Assembly (NCBI GenBank): GCA_036558305.1
Contig: DATBFX010000259.1
Span: 1-10,989 of the forward strand
Direction of reading: 5' to 3'
Length of the DNA: 10,989 bases
Source: DATBFX01 sp036558305
GTDB taxonomy: Bacteria; Chloroflexota; Chloroflexia; Thermomicrobiales; UBA6265
The position numbers and the translations under genes are program-made. Shown here in pieces: positions 1 through 6,204 of this stretch. A model generated the notes under the pieces. It searched no databases. It was not told the DNA's origin and was given only the letters and a program-made list of their open reading frames with translations. Position 1 is the first letter of the stretch. Every line of letters begins with the position of its first letter.

Positions 1-1139
1 ATGATCTGGGCGATCGTCCGCGAGGCGATGGCGGTGGCCGTCCCGGGGTCGAGTTGCTCCTCGATCATCAGGAAATCGGCGAGATCGCTGCTGGTGGTGT
101 GACCGCGACCGGCCCGGTTCGCCAGGTAGGCGCGGTTGACCTCAAGGTCATTGGCCAACAGCGTCGCGGTCTCGCCGAGGACGTCGTCGCCGCCGACAAG
201 CGTCGCCTCGAGGTGAGCCCAGGCATCGTCGATGGCCCAGGCGATCGGTTCGTACCCGAGGTCGGCCGCGGCGACCCGGACCGCCCGCGCCCCCGACTCC
301 ACCCGGCGCGCCCGACCGACCAGCGCGTTCAGGCGCACGGGGAGGCGTAGTTGCGGCATGTCGGAGGTCGCCCCGGTCCAGGCATCCGCCAAAAAGAAAC
401 TCCCGGGTTCGGTACGCAGCCAGAACAGGAGTTCGACGAGCAAACGCCGGACCGCCGTCGCGACGTCGGCCGCGAGATCGGCACAGGCAACGAGATCGTC
501 GATCGTCGACACGGCATCGAAGGTATTGACCACCAGACCGTCGAAACCGAGCAACTCGGCCGCGCGTTCGCGGTCGATCGGCATACCGGTCGACGTCAAG
601 GTCCCGGCGCCGAGCGGGGATCGGTTGACCTCCGCGTAGACGGCGGGGAGGCGCGCCGCCGTCCGACCGAGTGGACCGATCAGTCCGCCCAGGAAGTGGC
701 CAAGGTTGGTCGGTTGCGCCGGTTTTCCCGCGACGTAGGCCGGCAGCAGCGTGGTCGCGTGGGCGGACGCGAGTTCGAGCGCGGCTCGACGGACGGTATC
801 GACGGCGTCGCCGAGGTCGAGCAGTCGATCGCGAAGGACGAGGCGAAGCGCGGTGGCGACGGTGTCGGCGGTGGCCCGGCCGACGCGGGCGGCGCCGGAG
901 ACACCGGGCGGGGTCTGGACGTCGAGCCGTTCGTCGAAATGGGAAACGAGACCGGCGATGGTCGTGTCGGGAGATTCGCCTCCGGAAACGTTGTCGATGG
1001 CAGCCAGAAGCGTCGTCTTCGTCTCATCGTCGATGAGTCCGACGTCGGACAGCATGACGACGTGCGCGGCGACGGTCTGACCGATGCGGCGCCAGAACTC
1101 GTGCGATTGTGCGGCCACCTGTGCGGGGGATCGGCTCAT
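1..1139 (-). CDS. Argininosuccinate lyase-like protein (aspartase/fumarase superfamily), catalytic motifs degenerate, partial
   Basis: The open frame starts at ATG 1139 and runs without a stop off the left edge, giving 379 codons of a family usually 450-470 long. The ArgH scaffold is clear: VGRATADTVATALRL (86-100) aligns with TGRSRNDQVATDLRL, LPAYVAGKPAQPTNLGHFL (132-150) with the PGYTHLQxAQP region, NRSPLGAGTLTSTGMPIDRE with the NxxPLGAGAxAGTxxPIDRE stretch, GATSDMPQLRLP (256-267) with GSSxMPQKKNP, and TTSSDLADFL (348-357) with the TATDLAD region. Key residues are missing: RSRND has become RATAD, the catalytic Thr-His pair is Val136-Ala137, and KKN of the flexible loop is LRL (264-266). Ser259 may match the catalytic serine. 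The N-terminus is about 20 residues short and lacks the WGGRF start. It probably does not cleave argininosuccinate and may have another substrate or a non-catalytic role. The start overlaps the lgt stop as ATGA, so the two are likely co-translated. Family certain, function unknown. Confidence 0.85.
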   Translation of the reverse strand, partial: MSRSPAQVAAQSHEFWRRIGQTVAAHVVMLSDVGLIDDETKTTLLAAIDNVSGGESPDTTIAGLVSHFDERLDVQTPPGVSGAARVGRATADTVATALRLVLRDRLLDLGDAVDTVRRAALELASAHATTLLPAYVAGKPAQPTNLGHFLGGLIGPLGRTAARLPAVYAEVNRSPLGAGTLTSTGMPIDRERAAELLGFDGLVVNTFDAVSTIDDLVACADLAADVATAVRRLLVELLFWLRTEPGSFFLADAWTGATSDMPQLRLPVRLNALVGRARRVESGARAVRVAAADLGYEPIAWAIDDAWAHLEATLVGGDDVLGETATLLANDLEVNRAYLANRAGRGHTTSSDLADFLMIEEQLDPGTATAIASRTIAQI

Positions 1140-2008
1140 GAGGTCTCGGGCGCGGGAGAAGCCGGGCGAACCGACAGGATCGAGGCGGCGGATGCCAACT
1201 CGCCGGGAGGATCGGCGGGGCGGCCCGGCCAGACGGTGTGGCGGAGGATCAGGAGCGTGCCGCCACCGACGATGAGGAGACCGCTGAGCCAGTACGCGGC
1301 CTTGAGCGGTCCGATGTAGAGGCTGTCGGTGCGCATACTCTCGATGATCAGGCGAGCTACACCGTAGAGGATCAGGTAGAGCCAGAGGACGTCGCCTTCG
1401 AACAGGCGGCGGTCGCGGGGCATGCGGAGCACGAGCCAGATCAAGACCGCGGCGATGGCGAGGTCGAGGATGGCCTCGTAGAGAAACGTGGGATGGAAGG
1501 TCGCGTACTGCTCGTAGCCGGCCGGGCGGCGATCGGGGTCGATGGTCACGGCCCAGGGCAGCTTGGTCGGGGTGCCGAAGGCCTCCTGGTTCGCCCAATT
1601 TCCCCACCGCCCGATCGCCTGACCGATCGGGACGGCCGCGATGACGACGTCGGCCCACGGCAGGAAACGGTAGCCACGCCGACGGCAAAAGAGGTAGAAG
1701 AGGAAGACACCGGCCGCCAGGGCGCCGTGGATGGTGAGACCGCCGAGGCGGATGTTGATCGCTTCGCCGGGGTGGTGACGGTAAAAGTTCCACTTGAGCG
1801 CGATGTAGTAGAGGCGCGCGCCGGCGATGGCGCCGAAGACGACCCAGGGTGCGACGTCGAGGATGAATTCCGGGTCCATGCCGCGACGGCGGGCAAGGAC
1901 CCGCATGACGGCGATGGCGACCACGATCCCGGTGAGGATGAAGAGGGCGTACCAGCGGATGCCGAGACCGCCGATGGAAAAGGCGACGGGGTCGTGAAGC
2001 GTAGGCAA
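1136..2008 (-). CDS. lgt: Phosphatidylglycerol:prolipoprotein diacylglyceryl transferase
   Basis: Lgt is a membrane enzyme that moves diacylglycerol from phosphatidylglycerol to the lipobox cysteine of prolipoproteins, the first step of lipoprotein maturation. The 290 residues show about seven hydrophobic segments and the full set of family motifs: IRWYALFILTG (17-27), GARLYYI (63-69), GGLTIHGALAAG (89-100) with His94, PIGQAIGRWGNWANQEAFG (127-145) with Arg134, Asn137 and Glu142, HPTFLYE (172-178), and ARLIIESMRTD (218-228) with Arg219 and Glu223. These match E. coli His103, Arg143, Asn146, Glu151, Arg239 and Glu243. The start is TTG at 2008, chosen because a good ribosome binding site, AGAGGA, lies 7 bases upstream and the next residues fit the family N-terminus. 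The C-terminal 30 residues are low-complexity Ala/Pro/Ser. The TGA stop overlaps the downstream ArgH-like ATG by 4 bases. Confidence 0.97.
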   Translation of the reverse strand: MPTLHDPVAFSIGGLGIRWYALFILTGIVVAIAVMRVLARRRGMDPEFILDVAPWVVFGAIAGARLYYIALKWNFYRHHPGEAINIRLGGLTIHGALAAGVFLFYLFCRRRGYRFLPWADVVIAAVPIGQAIGRWGNWANQEAFGTPTKLPWAVTIDPDRRPAGYEQYATFHPTFLYEAILDLAIAAVLIWLVLRMPRDRRLFEGDVLWLYLILYGVARLIIESMRTDSLYIGPLKAAYWLSGLLIVGGGTLLILRHTVWPGRPADPPGELASAASILSVRPASPAPETS

Positions 2009-2015
2009 CGGGGAT

Positions 2016-2021
2016 TCCTCT
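2016..2021 (-). promoter_or_regulatory. Ribosome binding site for the TTG start of lgt
   Basis: On the minus strand AGAGGA lies 7 bases before TTG at 2008. This is the best Shine-Dalgarno match in the gap and decides the unusual TTG start. No ATG or GTG lies close by in frame that would keep the conserved N-terminus. Confidence 0.7.
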
Positions 2022-2050
2022 CGGGTGGCGAACGCGCGGTCGACCGTTCA

Positions 2051-2056
2051 ATAGTA
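2051..2056 (-). promoter_or_regulatory. Possible -10 element for lgt
   Basis: TACTAT on the minus strand differs from TATAAT at two positions and lies about 40 bases upstream of the lgt start. Seventeen bases further upstream is only TCGCAA, a poor -35. It abuts and partly overlaps the inverted repeat at 2054-2097. Weak evidence; lgt could instead be read through from the histidine kinase gene. Confidence 0.25.
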
Positions 2057-2097
2057 GGCCCGTGGCGCCGATGTTGCGAGTCGCCGAACGGGCCTAC
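2054..2097. repeat. 9-bp perfect inverted repeat between histidine kinase and lgt
   Basis: GTAGGCCCG (2054-2062) and CGGGCCTAC (2089-2097) are exact reverse complements with 26 bases between them. The kinase stop codon (2094-2096) lies inside one arm, and the other arm touches the TACTAT -10-like box of lgt. It could be a weak terminator for the kinase transcript, although no T-run follows, or an operator for lgt. The repeat is seen directly; the role is inferred. Confidence 0.45.
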
Positions 2098-5093
2098 GGT
2101 GCACCGTCCGTCGCCGCATCGGCCGCGGGAACCGGCAACCAGACGACCATCGTCGTCCCCTTACCCTGGCCGGCGCTCTCGGCCCAGATGCGGCCGCCGT
2201 GGCGTTCGACGATGTTGCGGCAGATGAACAGGCCGAGGCCGAGACCGGGCAGGTTGTCGATCACGGCGTTTTCCGCCCGGCCGAACGGTTTGAAGATCGA
2301 TTCGATTTCGGCGGCGGGCAATCCGATACCGGAGTCGGTAATGGTCAACCGCACCGCGCCATCGCCGTGCACCAACCTGACGCGGATCTCCCCCCCTTCG
2401 GGCGTGTACTTGACCGAATTGTCGAGGAGGTTGGTCAGGACCTGTTCGAGCCGGTCCTCGTCGGCAACGATCGCACACGGACCCGGCGGAACCGTCACCA
2501 CCAGCCGGTGCCTGGGCTCGCCGCCCTGCTCCTCGTACGTCGACGCCACGCGGCGAACGAGCTCGGCGAGATCGACCGGTTCCAGGCGGAGGGGCAACTG
2601 GCCGAGCTGGATGCGGGAGACGTCGAGCATGTCTTCGACCAACGCGCCGAGCCGCCCGCCCGAGGCCACCAACCGGTCGACGTAGCGGTTGATCCGGGCG
2701 GGGTCGGCGGCGACGCCATGCAACTCGCGCCGCAACAGTTCGGAGAAGCCGTTGATCGAGGTGATCGGCGTCCGCAACTCGTGCGCCGCGACCGACATGA
2801 ACTGGTCGCGGGCCGCGATCGCGATCTGGGCATCGCGGTAAAGGCGGGCGTTGTCCATCGCGAGAGCGGCGCGGCGCGCCAGATCCTCGGCCAACGCCAG
2901 TTCGGACGGTCCAAACCGGCCGGGCGTGGCCGAGACGAAACTCAAGGCACCGAGCGTCACGCCGCGGGCGATCAGCGGAACGGCAATCCCGGAGCGGAAG
3001 CCGAGCGACCGAAACTCCTCGCGCGCTTCCGGATTTTCGACGTACAGGACGTGGTCCTCGTCGGTCATCACCGAATAGACGTAGGAGCGACCGGTGCGGA
3101 GCGAGGCGCCGGGGCCGATCGGTGCGCGCAACTCGATCGGACGTCGCCGCCGCATGTCGCGCAGCCTCGCCTCCAGCACGGGATCGACGTGAGCGACCGC
3201 GACGTCCCGGACGTTGCCCTTCTCGTCCACCACGTCGACGACGCACCAGTCGGCCAGGTAGGCGACGACCTGTCTGACCAGCGTGTTGAGGGTGGTCTCG
3301 GTGTCGAGCGAGGCGGCGAGGAGTTCGCCGATTTCGGCGAGGAAGCGGAGATCGCTTTCGGCTTTTCTCCGCTCGGTGACGTCCTGGAGGTAGATCGACA
3401 ATCCCTCCGGGGCCGGATAGGCATGCACCTCCAACCAGCGGTTGAGGGTCGTCGAGAGCGCGTCGAACTCGACGGTAGACTGAGCGGTCGTCGCCTCGCG
3501 CAGGCGCATCGCGAAGTCGGACCCGGCGGCCTCGGGGAAGACATCCCAAAAGTCGCAACCGATAAGATCCTCACGCGGGCGGCGCAACAACTCCCCGGCG
3601 CGGGCGTTGAGGTATGTCAGCCGCCCGGCCGGATCGAGTGCGATAAAGGCCGCGGTAATCCGCTCCAGGGTGTCGGTGATCTGCCGCTCGGCCTCTTCGG
3701 CCTCGGCTCGGGCCGCCTCCAACTGGACCGACCGCAACCGCTCCTGTTCGAGTCTCTTGCGCCCCGTGATGTCCATCGTCACGCCGATCAGGCGCGTCGC
3801 CTCTCCGCTCGGACCGCGTTCGACCGCCCGACCCTTGCCGGCCAGCCAGCGCAACTCACCGGTTTCGGGGTGGAGAACGCGGAACTCGGTCTCGTAATCG
3901 ACCGCGTGTTGGATCGACGCTTGATCCGCCTCGAGCAACGTTTCGTGGTCGGCGGGATGGACCAACGTGTACCACTGCTCAGCCGTGAGATGGGAGGTCC
4001 CGCGCGGCAGCCCGTAGAGCGGGCCCATCTGTTCGGACCAATGGACGTCACCGGTCGCCGGCTCCCATTCCCAGGTTCCCATGCCGGCCGATTCGAGGGC
4101 AAGCCGCAGGCGCGTCTCGCTGGCGCGCGCGGTTTCGAACAGGCGGGCGCGCTCGACGGCCAGGCTGAGGTGTTCGCCGACGGCGGTCATGACCCGGAGG
4201 TCGTCCGGTCCCAGGCGATCGGCGCCGACACTTTCGACGTTGAGGATGCCGGCGACGACCCCCTTGTCGAAGAAGGGAACGCAGACCTCGGAGGTAATTC
4301 CAGCGATCGCGCCGAGGAAAGCGGAGTCGGTGGCAACGTCTTCGAGCAAGACCGGTGTCCCAGTTCTTGCCACGCGCCCGGCAACCCCTCGGTTGATCGA
4401 GATGCGGTGAAAGACGGTCTCGTAACCGACCTGGTGTTGGAGCGCTAACAACTGCCGGTCTTCGAGGAGGTAGACACTGACGTGGGTGTACCCGAAGGTC
4501 TCCGCCGTGACTTCGACGACCTGGCGAAAGATGGCGGGCAGTTCAAGATCGCGACCGACGGCCGTCCGGACCTCGTGCAGGAGGGTCAACTCGCGGGCCT
4601 GGCGCACGGCCGAACCGAGCACCTCGCGAAAGCGACGCCCACCCGGATCGGGCGACCGCCGGGCGAGCAACCGCGTCGATTCGGCCCGACGAAGCGCGAA
4701 TGCGAACCGTGCCTCCGCATTCGGGAGATCGGCCGGGAGAAGCAACACGTCGTCGAGTCCGGCCGCGCACGCGGCGTCGATCGCCTGGCGATCGGCGGCG
4801 TCGATGGCGGCGATCAGCACCGGGCGGCCGTCGGCGCCGGACTCGCCCGCCGGTGGCGACAACACCTCGATCTCGCCAAGCGCACCGGCATCGACCACGA
4901 CCAGTTCGATGGGCGGCGAGAACTCGGACCGACCGTCGGACAGTGGGGCATCGATGCCGAACCCGAGCCGGCCGAGCACGCCGGCAAGGAGGTAGCGCAA
5001 CGCCTCGTCACCAACGCGAAGACAGGCAAGTCGACTCGAGTTGGGAAACCGGGGGTGTTCGCCAGGGGTATCGGTCTCACCGCGTGCCGACAT
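2094..5093 (-). CDS. Multi-sensor hybrid-like cytoplasmic histidine kinase (pseudo-receiver, GAF, PAS, PAS, GAF, HisKA, HATPase)
   Basis: This 999-residue protein is a two-component sensor kinase with no transmembrane segment, so it probably senses cytoplasmic signals. Domain order: a receiver-like fold (about 20-140), GAF (about 168-318), PAS (about 325-445, ending in MDITGRKRLE), a charged coiled coil (445-478), a second PAS (about 478-576, ending in LQDVTERRK), a second GAF (about 585-750), HisKA with the phospho-acceptor His771 in AAHELRTP, and HATPase_c with N box DNSVKYTPEG (891-900), G1 box DSGIGL (920-925) and G2 box GLGLGLFI (950-957). All catalytic boxes are intact. The N-terminal receiver keeps the phospho-Asp position (VVVDA, Asp68) and a DE pair at 29-30, but the conserved Lys is replaced in LLLPAD (117-122) and the Ser/Thr site is not obvious, so it may not be phosphorylated. 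ATG 5093 follows GAGG at a 6-base spacing. No response regulator gene is in the window, so its partner is unknown. Confidence 0.95.
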   Translation of the reverse strand: MSARGETDTPGEHPRFPNSSRLACLRVGDEALRYLLAGVLGRLGFGIDAPLSDGRSEFSPPIELVVVDAGALGEIEVLSPPAGESGADGRPVLIAAIDAADRQAIDAACAAGLDDVLLLPADLPNAEARFAFALRRAESTRLLARRSPDPGGRRFREVLGSAVRQARELTLLHEVRTAVGRDLELPAIFRQVVEVTAETFGYTHVSVYLLEDRQLLALQHQVGYETVFHRISINRGVAGRVARTGTPVLLEDVATDSAFLGAIAGITSEVCVPFFDKGVVAGILNVESVGADRLGPDDLRVMTAVGEHLSLAVERARLFETARASETRLRLALESAGMGTWEWEPATGDVHWSEQMGPLYGLPRGTSHLTAEQWYTLVHPADHETLLEADQASIQHAVDYETEFRVLHPETGELRWLAGKGRAVERGPSGEATRLIGVTMDITGRKRLEQERLRSVQLEAARAEAEEAERQITDTLERITAAFIALDPAGRLTYLNARAGELLRRPREDLIGCDFWDVFPEAAGSDFAMRLREATTAQSTVEFDALSTTLNRWLEVHAYPAPEGLSIYLQDVTERRKAESDLRFLAEIGELLAASLDTETTLNTLVRQVVAYLADWCVVDVVDEKGNVRDVAVAHVDPVLEARLRDMRRRRPIELRAPIGPGASLRTGRSYVYSVMTDEDHVLYVENPEAREEFRSLGFRSGIAVPLIARGVTLGALSFVSATPGRFGPSELALAEDLARRAALAMDNARLYRDAQIAIAARDQFMSVAAHELRTPITSINGFSELLRRELHGVAADPARINRYVDRLVASGGRLGALVEDMLDVSRIQLGQLPLRLEPVDLAELVRRVASTYEEQGGEPRHRLVVTVPPGPCAIVADEDRLEQVLTNLLDNSVKYTPEGGEIRVRLVHGDGAVRLTITDSGIGLPAAEIESIFKPFGRAENAVIDNLPGLGLGLFICRNIVERHGGRIWAESAGQGKGTTMVVWLPVPAADAATDGAP

Positions 5094-5135
5094 GAGGCGC
5101 CTCGGTCGGTTCGAGCAGGGCGGTTTAGCTGTAGA

Positions 5136-5155
5136 CGCACATAATAATGCGTGCG
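5136..5155 (-). promoter_or_regulatory. AT-rich palindrome with -10-like sequence upstream of the histidine kinase
   Basis: The 106-base gap between the sugar kinase and the histidine kinase contains an AT-rich patch that stands out from its surroundings. On the minus strand it reads CGCAC, ten bases including TATTAT, then GTGCG, so a 5-bp inverted repeat brackets a -10-like box. I find no convincing -35 at 16-18 bases; a GTGACA lies 26 bases upstream, which is too far. It may be a regulated promoter for the kinase gene. Confidence 0.3.
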
Positions 5156-5199
5156 AAGATGTTTCGGCTCGTTGTCACACAGGACCGTGGGGTCAGCTT

Positions 5200-6204
5200 T
5201 CAACGCTTTCGTGCGGGCGCCTCGCCCTCGGTCTTCCGATCCGTCAGGAACGATGCGATTTCGGCCGTCGTCGGCAAGGCGTCGATGGCGCCCCGCCGAG
5301 TCGTGGTCAACCCACCGGCGGCGGCGGCGAAGACGACGTCCGCGCGGTCGAGACGGGCCCACTGGCGCTGGATCAGGCGGGCAACGACGGCGGCCGTGAA
5401 GGCATCACCGGCACCGGTGGGGTCCACGGCGTCGACGGCAAAAGCCGGGACGTAGCGATCCGCGGGCGGAGCCGCTTCGCCGCGCCGTGCGAACCAGGCG
5501 CCGCGCGCGCCGTCCGTCACGACCACGTACGGTGCCCCGTAGCGCTCCAGGTGAACCAGTGCTGCATCGGCGTCGCCGGTGCCGAAGAGCGAGCCGGCGT
5601 CGTCGAGACTGAGCTTAAGGAGCGAGGACCGGGACAAGAGCGGTTCGCAGGCAGCGCGAGCGGCCTCCAGGTCGGACCAAAGGGTCGGACGCAGGTTGAC
5701 GTCGAAGCAGACCGGCACCCGTGATGCGGTTGCGATCTCCACGGCGCGCATCACGGCCGAGCGGGACGGCTCGGCGGCAAGCGCGACCGAACCGATCACC
5801 AACGCCGCAAGGCGATCGATCCCCGCTCGGGCGACGTCGTCGGGCGAGAGCAGACGATCGGCGAGACGAAGGAGGCGGAAATGACCGTCGCCCCGGGCAT
5901 CTTTCCAGGCGAAGGCGATGGTGGTGTCGGCCTCTCGCGCCGTGCGCAGCCGCGACACGTCCACGCCGTTGGCAGAGAGCGTCGCCGCGAGGCGGGCACC
6001 GAACGGATCGCCGCCGACCACGCCGCAGAAGGCGCTGGCGACGCCCAGCCGGGCCAGCGCGACCGCGGCGTTGGCGGGGGCACCGCCGGGCCGGGCGGCA
6101 AAGGCAGAGACCTCTTCCAGGCGGGTGGCGCCGTCGGCCGCGATCAGGTCGATCAGGACCTCGCCGAGGCAGAGCACCGGCGACCGATCCGGCGGCGGGC
6201 TCAC
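5200..6204 (-). CDS. PfkB-family sugar kinase, fructokinase-like
   Basis: A 334-residue ribokinase-family enzyme that should phosphorylate a sugar with ATP in the cytosol. It carries both PfkB signatures: GGAPANAAVALARLG (40-54) for sugar binding, and DPTGAGDAFTAAVVARL (261-277) with the catalytic base Asp267 and the GAGD anion hole. CLGEVLIDLI (12-21) is the usual first strand. FDVNLRPTLW (167-176) is the form typical of fructokinases, and KLSLDDAGSLFG (197-208) stands where the family has K-x-(N/S)-x-x-E; here the acidic residue is Asp. Fructose is the best guess, but 2-keto-3-deoxygluconate or another hexose cannot be excluded. Translation starts at GTG 6204, which shares four bases (GTGA) with the rel stop; a GGAG inside the end of rel can serve as ribosome binding site. 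It is probably co-transcribed with rel. The last 15 residues are a charged tail. Confidence 0.92.
   Translation of the reverse strand: MSPPPDRSPVLCLGEVLIDLIAADGATRLEEVSAFAARPGGAPANAAVALARLGVASAFCGVVGGDPFGARLAATLSANGVDVSRLRTAREADTTIAFAWKDARGDGHFRLLRLADRLLSPDDVARAGIDRLAALVIGSVALAAEPSRSAVMRAVEIATASRVPVCFDVNLRPTLWSDLEAARAACEPLLSRSSLLKLSLDDAGSLFGTGDADAALVHLERYGAPYVVVTDGARGAWFARRGEAAPPADRYVPAFAVDAVDPTGAGDAFTAAVVARLIQRQWARLDRADVVFAAAAGGLTTTRRGAIDALPTTAEIASFLTDRKTEGEAPARKR

Noticed and set aside
351..2227. Long plus-strand frames over the ArgH-like gene and lgt
   Set aside because: They mirror the minus-strand genes' codon positions and translate to low-complexity Gly/Arg/Asp-rich sequence. The minus-strand proteins have full family motifs.
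2199..4448. A 749-codon plus-strand frame over the histidine kinase
   Set aside because: Antisense shadow; the kinase on the minus strand has intact HisKA and HATPase boxes.
5094..5199. A full promoter with GTGACA as -35 and TATTAT as -10 for the histidine kinase
   Set aside because: The spacing is 26 bases, outside the usual 16-18, so only a -10-like box is kept at low confidence.
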